A stretch of 64,000 nt of DNA from Bacillus spongiae (GCF_037120725.1 NZ_JBBAXC010000005.1:186001-250000); one strand, 5' to 3'. Positions 47,663-55,817 are shown, numbered from the stretch's first letter. Program-made: numbers and translations. Notes: generated by a model from the letters alone, not told the origin.

Positions 47663-47945
47663 CTAAATCACACCTTAGTATTATAAAATTCAACTATATA
47701 ACAAGTTTGAATTAGCAAGCTCCAGCAGTTAAGGTGTGAAAATCATAATAAATCCATACAATTACCTTAATATAGTACTAGGCTCACTAATTAATTTACG
47801 ATAGCTTTATCCATTTTTAACACTTCCTTTCCATTTAGGTAATGACTTCTTCTTTGTAACAATTATTTCAAATTTCTCCAAATTTCGCAATTATTATTTT
47901 ACTAAAGTTTGAATATTGTAAATCCCTAGATTATTTCTTTTACAA

Positions 47946-47968
47946 TAAAAAACTCCCCCGTGAGGGAG
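47946..47968 (-). terminator. Rho-independent terminator
   Basis: CTCCC / GGGAG stem. On the minus strand it is followed by a T run (TTTTTT). It could end transcripts entering from 48.2 kb. Confidence 0.65.
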
Positions 47969-47976
47969 AATTCTAG

Positions 47977-48198
47977 TTTAGAAGGATTTCTATCGTAGCT
48001 GGTTCACTATACTACAGATGGGCTCTTGATATTCGTAACAAAAATCATTATGTTGCCATTAATATAGTTACGGTTGAAATTGATTATGAAGTGACTGTAT
48101 CTATTAAGTTCGCTTTCTTATATATCTTGTTAGGTTTAGAACTTGAATTGTTTAAGTATGCCGTAGATAGTGTAATTACTGAATTGAAGCTTTATTAA
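47977..48198 (+). pseudogene. Possible 5'-truncated gene fragment
   Basis: 73 open codons without a usable start. The frame reads like a protein: YYRWALDIRNKNHYVAINIV, VEIDYEVTVSIKFAFLYILL, ELFKYAVDSVITELKLY. AGAAGG is present near its left end but no ATG, GTG or TTG follows in frame. It may be a decayed gene, or chance in AT-rich DNA. Confidence 0.3.
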
Positions 48199-48238
48199 TA
48201 ATCTTTGTTGTCAAACCACGTTGCTTTTTGTAGTGTGG

Positions 48239-48496
48239 TTACGGTTGATTCCAAAACAATCTTGCTACCAAAGGAATTACAACTGATACAAAAAGTAGAA
48301 ATGAATTTCCGGTAATTCCAACAAATTTTAATGTTCCTCTACTTTTAAAAGCGCTGATTAAACCGAGTATTGGGAGAGTAATTGCTACTACAATAGCAAA
48401 CCTTCCATTAATGTCCATTTCACTAAAAAACAAAATACCATAGATTAAGACAGACACAACAAAAAGACTAACTGAAGCAATTCCAAACTTTTTCAT
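48239..48496 (-). CDS. Small three-helix membrane protein
   Basis: An 85-residue protein with three hydrophobic segments: IASVSLFVVSVLIYGILFF, FAIVVAITLPILGLISAF and VGITGNSFLLFVSVVIPLVA. Short loops (SEMDINGR, KSRGTLKF) separate them. AAGGGTGG lies before the ATG. No family was recognised; similar three-helix proteins occur widely in bacilli as orphan genes. It stands alone between empty intergenic stretches. Confidence 0.65.
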   Translation of the reverse strand: MKKFGIASVSLFVVSVLIYGILFFSEMDINGRFAIVVAITLPILGLISAFKSRGTLKFVGITGNSFLLFVSVVIPLVARLFWNQP

Positions 48497-48781
48497 CTTA
48501 CACCACCCTTTGTGTTAGTTGAATAACACACATAAAATTTATGACTTTTTATGTGTTTATTACAATAATATTCCATTTTATTGTAATAGTACAATATAAT
48601 CTAACGGACTTTTCATATTTTATCCAACAATTTTAAAAAAGGGGTCTATTAAAGTCTAGCATTGATAGATATAAAAGGACTTCCGATTATATAGTAACCT
48701 GAATAATCGTCTATTAAACTCTTCTTCCGTATTAGAAATTAATTGATTTTCAACTCTTGCCCCAATTTTAGAGGAAGCTGA

Positions 48782-49600
48782 TTACCCTTCAAATGGCAAA
48801 GGCTGCGTTCCATCGACATCGGTAAAGCCATATTTTCTCGCTAATTCAGCCACCATTATTGCGTCGCCAGAGAGTTCTAAAACCGTCGGATCTGTTGCCA
48901 AAGCCACAACTGCACGACCTACATAGGCTGTTGTTTCCGTTGTTCCATCCTCTGGTCCAAAACCTGAATCGATCACTCTTTCTGTCTTCATCCAACCTGG
49001 GCAAACAGCAACCGTTGAAACGTTAAAGTCCTTTAATTCCTTTGCCATTCCTAGTGTCATTCGATTGATAGCATTCATCGCTAAATCATAATATAAATTA
49101 CCTGCAATCTTCTCCTTGATAAAAAATGTGATATTTACAATTAACCCTTTACCTTGTTGCTTCATAAGGGGTACAGCGTATCGAGTAGTCAGCAAATAAG
49201 CTTGCGGTCCGGCAACCATCATAGCATCCCAATGCTCCAATGGTCGTTCCCAAAAATGTCGGCCATTTCCTCTTGGTAAAGAACTTTCGGAACCACCAAA
49301 TACACTATTAACTAAAATATCAATGCGACCATGTTCTCTTTCAATTTGCTCAAACAAGTTTCTGACGTCTTGCTCCCATGTATGGTCACATCGTATGGCG
49401 ATGCCTTTACCTCCACGTGAAGTGACACCATCGGCCGTCTCTTCAATGGTTTCTGATCGATTATCGGTTGTAGCTCCCTTTACACTGCGACCTGTCACAT
49501 ACACCGTCGCCCCTGCACTGCCTAGTTCGAAGGCAATCCCTCTACCCGCTCCACGGGATGCACCTGTAACAACAGCAATCTTCCCTTGTAATGATTTCAT
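48782..49600 (-). CDS. Short-chain dehydrogenase/reductase, DHRS1-like, with altered active site
   Basis: A 272-residue classical SDR fold. The cofactor loop is VVTGASRGAGRGIAFELG with Arg in TGRS suggesting NADP(H). LVNSVFGG replaces the usual NNAG. The catalytic region reads NITFFIKEKIAGNLYYDLAM: the active-site Ser is not apparent, and the Lys of YxxxK is Met (YDLAMNAINRM, codon ATG). CPGWMKTE follows. DHRS1-like relatives in bacilli have the Lys, so this enzyme may be inactive or altered. It is monocistronic and cytosolic, starting at ATG. Confidence 0.85.
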   Translation of the reverse strand: MKSLQGKIAVVTGASRGAGRGIAFELGSAGATVYVTGRSVKGATTDNRSETIEETADGVTSRGGKGIAIRCDHTWEQDVRNLFEQIEREHGRIDILVNSVFGGSESSLPRGNGRHFWERPLEHWDAMMVAGPQAYLLTTRYAVPLMKQQGKGLIVNITFFIKEKIAGNLYYDLAMNAINRMTLGMAKELKDFNVSTVAVCPGWMKTERVIDSGFGPEDGTTETTAYVGRAVVALATDPTVLELSGDAIMVAELARKYGFTDVDGTQPLPFEG

Positions 49601-50035
49601 TTTTTCCTAACTCCCTTACCTATTATTTTTACATTCTTGTTTATAAATCATGATATTCTCCATACCTTAAGTAACCATAGGTTTTCACACTTGGAATTAA
49701 ATTCACTTTCATCCATATCATTCTTTGTGACTCTTTTTTTAATTAATAGATGCTTGCTAACACTTAAAACCGCCAAAGGAAATGGTTCTGATACTTGGTA
49801 GCCACAACGTCAATCACTGGATCCAACCTTTATAAGTCTTCGGTCATAGTTTGTTGACATTCAGGATGTGATATTACTTAGTGTAGATTGTACCGTCAGA
49901 TTATAAATGTTCATGATTAAAAGGGATGCAAAGCGTCGCTTATCAACACATTCTCGTTTCAATCTTATATCCAATCGCTATATCTCATTGCTCTTTTGGC
50001 AATCGGCCCATTCCAAGTTAGATAACTTAATTATA
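49601..50035. other. Intergenic region, no gene recognised
   Basis: Upstream region of the SDR gene. No supported frame or RNA. The LexA-like site at 50036 lies at its right end. Confidence 0.35.
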
Positions 50036-50047
50036 GAACATTTGTTC
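50036..50047. promoter_or_regulatory. Candidate LexA/SOS box
   Basis: GAACATTTGTTC within AGAACATTTGTTCT matches the Bacillus LexA consensus core GAAC-N4-GTTC exactly. The nearest genes are 190 bp (plus strand, 50236) and 436 bp (minus strand, SDR) away, and neither is a known SOS function. It may be a chance match. Confidence 0.4.
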
Positions 50048-50235
50048 TGTTTATGCATGCAAAATCAACAAAAAATAATGTAGTTTTTCCCAATTTGGAA
50101 TAGTAGCACTGAAACACTGCTATTCTTATAGTGAAAGAAAATGCAATAAATCCAATTTACATACTGAATTAGGTTAAAAGGAATTAAATGATAAATGTAG
50201 AATGTTTAAAGAGTAAAATCCTCGGGGGTACTTAA

Positions 50236-50655
50236 ATGAAAAGGAAACTTGTCATTTTATCTATATTTACTATTTTTTTCATCATTTTTATCTATAAAGA
50301 GTTTAATTTGAACTTGAACCAACTCACTAGAGTTGATGTTCAAGTATTTTCAGGTGAAAGCAGTGAAAGTGAGACGATTATTATAGAGGAAGAAACAATA
50401 AAAGCATTAAGAGAAATATTTAGAAAAATTGATTGGGAACAAAACGTAGAGGTTGAGATGTCTCGAAAGGAAGATGTAAAAGCCACCTTATTCTTCACGG
50501 ATGATCGAAATATGCCAGACAGATTATATGAATATTTATTATGGTTTCATCAAGACAACGAATCAGCCTCTATTTTTGATAGAGAAAAGAATGCTTTCGC
50601 GACAATAGAAAAAGAAGAGGCTCAAAAACTAAAAAATATTCTTGTTAAGAATTAA
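50236..50655 (+). CDS. Membrane-anchored protein of unknown function
   Basis: A 139-residue protein. Residues 5-20 (LVILSIFTIFFIIFIY) form a signal anchor and the remainder is extracytoplasmic, charged and acidic: FSGESSESETIIIEEETIKA, KIDWEQNVEVEMSRKEDV, KATLFFTDDRN, YLLWFHQDNESASIFDRE. The pattern of a short anchored alpha/beta domain is like several YhfM/YfjS-type Bacillus proteins, but no motif settles it. The ATG follows GGGGGTACTTAA. It is followed by a gene remnant and a terminator. Confidence 0.7.
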   Translation: MKRKLVILSIFTIFFIIFIYKEFNLNLNQLTRVDVQVFSGESSESETIIIEEETIKALREIFRKIDWEQNVEVEMSRKEDVKATLFFTDDRNMPDRLYEYLLWFHQDNESASIFDREKNAFATIEKEEAQKLKNILVKN

Positions 50656-50663
50656 AAGAATAA

Positions 50664-50762
50664 AGACGTGGTCATTATGTCAGAGGGCATTTCCGTAAAG
50701 GCAATTGGATTCCTCGTCACTATCGTTCTGGTTGTGTTGTAAACGCTCATTGCTTCGTCTGA
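50664..50762 (+). pseudogene. Gene remnant with a basic VRGHFR-type motif
   Basis: An open stretch of 32 codons without a start, reading RRGHYVRGHFRKGNW then IPRHYRSGCVVNAHCF. The YVxGHxRxGxWVxxHxR pattern occurs in small phage or mobile-element proteins of bacilli. It ends 24 bp before a terminator, so this is probably the C-terminal scrap of a lost gene. Confidence 0.4.
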
Positions 50763-50785
50763 TAAGCCCAATGAAAGAAGGAAAT

Positions 50786-50814
50786 CCTAGTCAATATAAG
50801 ACTAGGGTTTTTTT
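50786..50814 (+). terminator. Rho-independent terminator
   Basis: CCTAGTC (50786-50792) pairs with GACTAGG (50800-50806), followed by GTTTTTTT. Confidence 0.88.
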
Positions 50815-50898
50815 AGGGTATTATTGTATTTCCACAACAATTAGAAGATGGAAGAAATCAGATTGAAAGGAAGAAAATATTGACAAACTATTAGCTGG

Positions 50899-51035
50899 TT
50901 TAACGGAACAACTTATTATCTCTTAACAGTTCTTAAGCGAGTTTTCAATTCAGATTTTCTTTTTCTTTTCCCTATAAAAAATCCCCTTTAGACGACCATG
51001 TCAAGAGGAAAAACGGTGCAACTTTACTTCAAAGC
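50899..51035. repeat. Left copy of a diverged direct repeat bounding the accessory island
   Basis: From TTTAACGGAACAACTTATT onward it aligns with 61068-61257. Shared blocks include TCTTAAGCGAGTTTTCAATT, TTCTTTTTCTTTTCCCTATA, ATCCCCTTTAGAC and GGTGCAACTTTA. Small indels separate the copies, and the right copy has three extra 20-bp units near its end. The copy lies 75 bp beyond the stop of the serine recombinase gene. Confidence 0.8.
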
Positions 51036-51109
51036 CACAACTAGAATTTCACTGTCGTGTTACTTCTCAGAAAGGTTTGTTTTCATATATAATCACCTCT
51101 TAATAATTT

Positions 51110-51736
51110 TTATACACCTTTAAAGTCTTCTCCCGATTTAATTTGTTGCTCAATTTTATTGATGGTTGGACGAGAAACATTTGTTTTTTCCTGGATAACA
51201 ACTTTTTTCGCACCTGCTTTTAACAACCTTACAACTTCTTCATAGATGAGCTTATCGGTACCTTTAGCATTTTTATGATATTTGGTTTGTTTTCCTTTGT
51301 ATAAACCTTTCTTCTTTGCCATCTCAATTCCTTCTTTTTGAGCTGACCGAATGCGATTACGTTCTTCTTCCACCACCCATGAAAGGAGAGTAAAAACAAG
51401 ATCCGTAACTAATTGTCCCACACCCTCCAACTCGTAATATTTTCTAGTGTCTAGAATTGGCATATTTAAAACAACAACATCAATTTCCTTATCTGTTAAC
51501 TTTTTCCACTCATCGCGTATCGCTTCCTTATTCCGACCAAATCTACTAAGATCATGGACAACTAAAATATCACCAAAACGGAGTTTTTCTCTCATATCTT
51601 GATAAATTGGGCGTTCAAAACCTTTACCCGACTGCTTCTCAACAAAGACTTTTTCACACCCATATTCGTAAAGTTCTTTTATCTGTCTGGCTGCATTCTG
51701 TTCTTCCGTGCTAACACTTGCATACCCTATCATCAT
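51110..51736 (-). CDS. Serine recombinase (resolvase/invertase family)
   Basis: A 208-residue small serine recombinase. The N-terminal catalytic domain starts GYASVSTEEQNAARQ with the nucleophile Ser. FVEKQSGKGFERPIYQDM, LVVHDLSRFGRNKEAI (catalytic Arg pair) and TLLSWVVEEERNRIRSAQKE follow. The C-terminal helix-turn-helix is LKAGAKKVVIQEKTNVSRPT INKIEQQ. It most resembles plasmid or Tn3-type resolvases. It lies next to the left direct repeat, consistent with a mobile origin. The ATG has no clear ribosome binding site and a second in-frame ATG follows immediately. Confidence 0.9.
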   Translation of the reverse strand: MMIGYASVSTEEQNAARQIKELYEYGCEKVFVEKQSGKGFERPIYQDMREKLRFGDILVVHDLSRFGRNKEAIRDEWKKLTDKEIDVVVLNMPILDTRKYYELEGVGQLVTDLVFTLLSWVVEEERNRIRSAQKEGIEMAKKKGLYKGKQTKYHKNAKGTDKLIYEEVVRLLKAGAKKVVIQEKTNVSRPTINKIEQQIKSGEDFKGV

Positions 51737-52064
51737 ATTTATTACCCACTTTTATTTTTTAATCTTCCTACAGTTTAACTATGTTCTTTTTCTTACACGA
51801 TGACCTTCTCTAATTCATCGAATATCGCTACCTGAGTGAATTCGAATGGGGTCTTTTACATTAAAACTCCATTCGCACCTACCTTCTATCCATCTTTTTC
51901 TATATTTTGCTTCAATGACAGTGCCAGGTGTCCCCGAGAAAATTATCATTACTCACTAGTTTCAATTGAACAGAATAGCAAAATAACAAGACTATTCTGG
52001 TCTAAAAAAATAAACAGCCTTTTTTTATCACTACATCTTTAAACTATTGTCACTACAAGAAAGT
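51737..52064. other. Intergenic region, imperfect hairpin only
   Basis: An imperfect inverted repeat (GAATGG..AAA / ..CCATTC near 51841-51874) lies upstream of the recombinase. No gene supported. Confidence 0.3.
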
Positions 52065-52184
52065 CTATACAGCCATTGTTTGGTTATATCTTAATCTACT
52101 AGTACACATTTCAGAGAGGTTTGCTCTTACTAAAACATCTGCAAATGGTGGGGGAACACTTTCTCGAAATAAATCTAATTGCAA
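52065..52184 (-). CDS. Small ORF (39 aa) with strong RBS
   Basis: A 39-residue frame from a TTG six bases after GGGGGAG. It begins QLDLFRESVPPPFADVLVRA and continues NLSEMCTSRLRYNQTMAV, a soluble, protein-like sequence with a good ribosome binding site. I do not recognise it. It could be a genuine microprotein of the element or the N-terminal remnant of a longer gene cut by a stop. Confidence 0.45.
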   Translation of the reverse strand: MQLDLFRESVPPPFADVLVRANLSEMCTSRLRYNQTMAV

Positions 52185-52864
52185 ATTCTTCTCCCCCTTG
52201 TTCTATATTCAATCAAAACAAACTTTCTCGAACCTTAGTCAGCCTGAAATAGCTCTTTTGTATTTATTATCTCTCCTTAACTTTTTCACTTTTTCACTTT
52301 TGTTACTAAACCAGGTGCAGCTATCAATTGGGGATGGCCACAAGTATCTAAGCTGCTCACCAGGAGCATCATTGGCGATTCATTGAGATATTCACCTATA
52401 TCTTTTTTGTTCCCTCTAAATTAAGCACCGTTTCTAAACCACAGATATTTTCCAAAACACCTCTATAACATGCTGGACAACCTTTCACACAACAGTAATT
52501 TTAACCAAATAATTAGAAACCTTATTTTAATGTATAATTTACACTCAAAACCCCTAAGGTATAAGTGTATTTGATATGTAAAATTTAAGTATACTCTTAT
52601 TTTACACAAGAAAAATAATTATGTACAGCTTAATTTCTAATTATTAGAAATTATTTCTTTTTTATAAAATTGTGAAATTACAACCATCCTGCTGCATAGG
52701 TTCTGTTTATCATTATTCCATCTTTAATTAAACTTTCCATTTATCAGGATGTTGCTTCATTCTTTATTGATAGAAAATGCTTACACAACCGAAAGTGAAG
52801 AATTAATACCTGCTTAAAATTGTTAGCTATTCGATCTATCTCTGTTAAATTGTAAAAATATAAT
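52185..52864. other. AT-rich intergenic region, no supported gene
   Basis: Two overlapping minus-strand frames near 52240-52380 (one ending in KRAISG) look protein-like over 25-45 codons but lack starts and ribosome binding sites. They may be decayed sequence. No HicA-like toxin gene is present upstream of the HicB-like gene. Confidence 0.3.
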
Positions 52865-52886
52865 CATACGTGTTATTATACGTATG
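52865..52886. promoter_or_regulatory. Near-perfect 22-bp palindrome, candidate HicB operator
   Basis: CATACGT.. and ..ACGTATG half sites match at 9 of 11 positions. The palindrome lies just downstream of a TATAAT (52857-52864 region) and ends next to the ribosome binding site of the HicB-like gene. The position suits autorepression by the ribbon-helix-helix tail of that protein. Confidence 0.55.
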
Positions 52887-52901
52887 AAAGGAGTTGAAGT
52901 G

Positions 52902-53312
52902 ATGAAACAAGACCGTTATATCTACCCAGCAATCTTCGACTATGCAGCCGACGGCATATCCGTTGAGTTTGCCGACTTGCCTGGCTGTCTGACATTTGGA
53001 AAGTCTGACCGAGAAGCCGTCGAAATGGCAAAGGAAGCAATGGCGCTGCACCTATACGGAATGGAGCAAGGTAACGATCCTATTCCCAACGCCACAAATA
53101 TTAAAGACTTAAACGTTGAGCCGAATCAAACAGTCGTGCTGATCGACGTATGGATGAGTCCGTTTCGCGATGAAATGAACAACAAGGCCGTCAAGAAAAC
53201 GCTGACCATTCCAAAGTGGCTCGATGACATTGCAAAAGAAAAAAACGTTAACTATTCCCACGTACTAAAAGAAGCGTTAATCGAGTACCTTGGTGTAAAA
53301 GAAAAACGCTGA
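52902..53312 (+). CDS. HicB-family antitoxin-like protein, orphan
   Basis: About 136 residues from the ATG after AAAGGAGTTGAAGTG. The N-terminal HicB fold is YIYPAIFDYAADGISVEFAD then LPGCLTFGKSDREAVEMAKE. The C-terminal DNA-binding part is ribbon-helix-helix-like: KKTLTIPKWLDDIAKEKNVN then YSHVLKEALIEYLG. HicB normally neutralises a HicA ribonuclease encoded beside it, but none is found within 300 bp on either side. Base composition is visibly richer in G+C than its AT-rich surroundings, suggesting recent acquisition. Confidence 0.88.
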   Translation: MKQDRYIYPAIFDYAADGISVEFADLPGCLTFGKSDREAVEMAKEAMALHLYGMEQGNDPIPNATNIKDLNVEPNQTVVLIDVWMSPFRDEMNNKAVKKTLTIPKWLDDIAKEKNVNYSHVLKEALIEYLGVKEKR

Positions 53313-53508
53313 AGCTCCTTTAGAACAGTAAGAAAATTAGAAACAAACCATTCTTTTACGAATGGTGTACGTTTACTATAATATGAAAATTCTCCTCCTG
53401 GTGGGTTATATTTACCCTTCAATCATGGCTAGACTGTTGAGCGATAAGTTAGAATAGTTGTGAGAAAACCGTATTAGTACCTTAACAAAATATTTTGTAC
53501 ATTTAAAG

Positions 53509-53534
53509 AAAAAATTCCCCTTATAAAGAAGGGG
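53509..53534 (-). terminator. Terminator-like hairpin
   Basis: CCCCTT / AAGGGG stem with a 6-nt loop. On the minus strand AATTTTTTC follows. It may back up the terminator at 53586-53620. Confidence 0.55.
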
Positions 53535-53585
53535 GGTGTAGGGTATTGGGACTTAGCTATAATTAACTTAATTCTTGCTCGAATT

Positions 53586-53620
53586 AAAAAAAGACTAACC
53601 CGAAGGTTAATCTTTTTTTA
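53586..53620 (-). terminator. Rho-independent terminator
   Basis: AAAAAGACTAACC / GGTTAATCTTTTT stem with a CGAA loop and one mismatch, T-rich on both sides. It ends the secreted-protein gene. Confidence 0.85.
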
Positions 53621-53640
53621 GATAGGATTTCAATGACTAT

Positions 53641-54369
53641 CTACCGATATACAAAGTAATATTCTCCATCAGCTTCACCAGTAGGTAACTTTACGGGACT
53701 GTATGCTTCAGCACGCTTTTGATACAGGTAACCATCCCAATTACTCCATCTTTCCAAATAACCAACGGTTTTATTCATTTTAGGAGAAAAGGCAATATAT
53801 CCTCGATCTCCCTTTACTATATCGAAACGATAGGAACTACTATTACTAGCTGAGGTTGTCCATGTAAATCCTGCATTTGCTTTAATAGCACTTTTTTCAG
53901 CTGAAGCCGTCACACTATATGAGGCGCTAACAGTAACTGATACTGAATAAGTTTTGGCACAAGTTGGAGTGGTACAATTTATATCTGCAGAGACTTTAAT
54001 AGCACTCGTAGATAAATTGTAGTATTGAATTGTAGGATCATACTTCCAATATTCATAGTAATCTCCTAGAAGGTTTTCTGCCTGCGTATCTTTAAAGCTG
54101 TTAAACTCTGAATTAGTCGTCTGTGTACCTTCAGCATTATCAATTTCCTCTACCTTCTTAATTGCTTCTGCTTTTGTCATAGGAATTAAAGTTCCATCAA
54201 CCTTCTCCAGAGGTGTTACATAAGCCCCTAGTGATTCTGAGTACACTGCGTCTTCCTTGTTAATCTCATAAAACTGATTTTCAGACGCTTCTGAAACTCC
54301 TGAAAACATTGTAAAAGATAAACCAAAACTAGCAATTAGAAATGTTGCTTTTTTTAATATTTTTATCAT
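53641..54369 (-). CDS. Secreted beta-rich protein with alternating Ser/Val/Thr segment
   Basis: A 242-residue exported protein. MIKILKKATFLIASFGLSF and a cleavage site near SEASE form a Sec signal. Residues 35-100 are helical and acidic. From about 120, TSAIKVSADINCTTPTCAKT carries two close cysteines, then SVSVTVSASYSVTASAEKSA shows strict alternation of small polar and hydrophobic residues, followed by FDIVKGDRGYIAFSPKM. Such amphipathic beta-hairpin stretches occur in pore-forming (aerolysin-like) toxins. That reading is hypothesis; no family was recognised. It lies 79 bp downstream of the anchored protein gene. Confidence 0.75.
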   Translation of the reverse strand: MIKILKKATFLIASFGLSFTMFSGVSEASENQFYEINKEDAVYSESLGAYVTPLEKVDGTLIPMTKAEAIKKVEEIDNAEGTQTTNSEFNSFKDTQAENLLGDYYEYWKYDPTIQYYNLSTSAIKVSADINCTTPTCAKTYSVSVTVSASYSVTASAEKSAIKANAGFTWTTSASNSSSYRFDIVKGDRGYIAFSPKMNKTVGYLERWSNWDGYLYQKRAEAYSPVKLPTGEADGEYYFVYR

Positions 54370-54448
54370 TTCTTCACTCCCTTTCTAATAAGAATTATAT
54401 TTCTAATAAATGGTAAATACATGAGTCTAAATACCTTTCGATATAGTA

Positions 54449-54934
54449 CTAATTACCTTTTAATTCGACAAAGTAATAGATGTTTGAGTTTACATCTATA
54501 TAAGGTGTCACTTCATGTCCGTCAGATAGTTCGATTGTCAAGTCATTATCATCTAATACTCCCGAATAGATATAAAACTTCTTTCCTGAATAAGTTTTTA
54601 TATCCCACCTAGTTTTACTTGTTTGGTAGTTTGCCGTTTTAATGACAGATTTTGGACTTCCTATATAAGGTGAATATTTTCCTTTCCTTTCAGCAATAGT
54701 AAAAACGCCTACTACACTTTCACCTCCATTACTGAAAAAGATAAAATCTTCACCACTCTCTTCAACTGTTCCAAAAATATTTTCTTTCTTTATTCCTTCT
54801 TTTTTTAAACCTAGTTCAATAGCCTTCTCCTTCGTATTAACCCAGGTTAAATCATCTTTTGGCCACAAAATATATCCACCAATCCCAATAGTTAAAGCTA
54901 CCAAAGAAAAAAGGAAAATTGATTTTAACTTCAT
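54449..54934 (-). CDS. Membrane-anchored protein of unknown function
   Basis: A 161-residue protein. A basic start plus IFLFSLVALTIGIGGYILW (residues 6-24) anchors it; the rest is extracytoplasmic and beta-rich: TKEKAIELGLKKEGIKKENI, DFIFFSNGGESVVGVFTIAE, RWDIKTYSGKKFYIYSGVL. The ATG follows GAGGAAGAACT. It is directly upstream of the secreted beta-rich protein on the same strand with a 79-bp gap, so the two may be cotranscribed. This one might protect the producer membrane if the partner is a toxin, which is speculation. Confidence 0.7.
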   Translation of the reverse strand: MKLKSIFLFSLVALTIGIGGYILWPKDDLTWVNTKEKAIELGLKKEGIKKENIFGTVEESGEDFIFFSNGGESVVGVFTIAERKGKYSPYIGSPKSVIKTANYQTSKTRWDIKTYSGKKFYIYSGVLDDNDLTIELSDGHEVTPYIDVNSNIYYFVELKGN

Positions 54935-55131
54935 AGTTCTTCCTCCACTCTTTAAAAAAATAATATTTAGAATATATAGAATATAAAACTCCTTGATTGT
55001 TATTATTACACATTTATTCTATTTTGTGTAATTAAAATGACAGTTACATTTTTGATTTGTTCTTGAATTAGAAGCTTTATACGTCCAGTATTTTCAATAA
55101 TGCTGAGGATTTCATTAAGGGGTGGTGTTAC

Positions 55132-55323
55132 TTGTTACAAATTAAGAAAGAAGAAGAAAAAATAATCAATACTTATGTTAAGTGTTTAATAACAAATAAT
55201 CAGTTGTATGGTGATTTAGCAAATTTTTACTACAAACAAAATGAGCAAAGGATAAAGAAAAGCTTTGCAAACCTAATGCTAGAAGCTTGTTTAAGGTATG
55301 GTGATTTACGCAGGCATTTTTAA
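55132..55323 (+). CDS. Small basic ORF preceding a hairpin cluster
   Basis: A 63-residue frame from a TTG six bases after AAGGGGTGG. It is helical and charged: QIKKEEEKIINTYVKC, LYGDLANFYYKQNEQR, KSFANLMLEACLRYGDLRRH, with two cysteines and no membrane segment. It ends 10 bp before a compact cluster of nested hairpins (55339-55506), and the two may form one unit. I do not recognise the protein. The good ribosome binding site makes it likely real. Confidence 0.6.
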   Translation: MLQIKKEEEKIINTYVKCLITNNQLYGDLANFYYKQNEQRIKKSFANLMLEACLRYGDLRRHF

Positions 55324-55338
55324 GCATTTGGACGGCAG

Positions 55339-55506
55339 CACTACTCCTGACTAATTGACTGACAAGCAGTCAACAAGCAGGAGTACGTGTCGCTTCGACG
55401 CTAAATGGCTCGATAACCACAAGTTGTAAAACAAGGAAGAGCCCTTGCTTAACAACTTGTAGGTTCCTGATCCCTTTGCCTTTCGGCCACATCGAACGAG
55501 CCGAAA
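55339..55506. ncRNA. Cluster of nested hairpins, candidate structured RNA or origin-type element
   Basis: Hairpin I: TACTCCTG (55342-55349) / CAGGAGTA (55378-55385) enclosing TTGACTG (55355-55361) / CAGTCAA (55367-55373). A short GTCG/CGAC stem lies at 55389-55399. Hairpin III: ACAAGTTGT (55419-55427) / ACAACTTGT (55452-55460) enclosing CAAGG / CCTTG. Hairpin IV: TTTCGGC (55481-55487) / GCCGAAA (55500-55506). G+C content is clearly above the AT-rich flanks. There is no T run at either end. Strand and function are unknown. Confidence 0.55.
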
Positions 55507-55780
55507 ACCTTTAATACACTAAACAACAACCTAAAAAGACTCATCATTCACTAATACATACAAATGATAAAATATGGTATTAAGCTTCATCATATTTCAC
55601 CTCAATATCAGAAAGTAATGGTAACATTTCTATTTATTTCTAAATAGAAGAAAGAAGATAGTGTTTAATGACTATCTCCGCATTTAGCGATAAATATCCA
55701 CCTTTATAAAAGACATGTTGACTTAGAATAAAGTTTGATCAAAAACATCTCACAAACCTTAATATTATCGCTAACAAAAA

Positions 55781-55817
55781 GAATCTATTTTGAAAAAAGA
55801 TTGATCAAAATGGATTC
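55781..55817 (-). terminator. Conserved-loop terminator, copy A
   Basis: GAATCTATTTTG (55781-55792) pairs fully with CAAAATGGATTC (55806-55817). The 13-nt loop AAAAAAGATTGAT is identical to that of copy B at 59843-59879. TTTTTG follows on the minus strand. It belongs to a module of about 175 bp repeated at both sites. Confidence 0.7.

Noticed and set aside
52198-52386. 62-codon plus-strand frame
   Set aside because: Leu/Phe-rich AT-type composition, no ribosome binding site; the opposite strand has equally weak frames, so no gene is claimed.
55393-55406. ACGCTA (TAGCGT on the other strand) as an ssoA CS-6 motif
   Set aside because: A six-base match alone is not evidence of a single-strand origin; the rest of an ssoA structure could not be confirmed.
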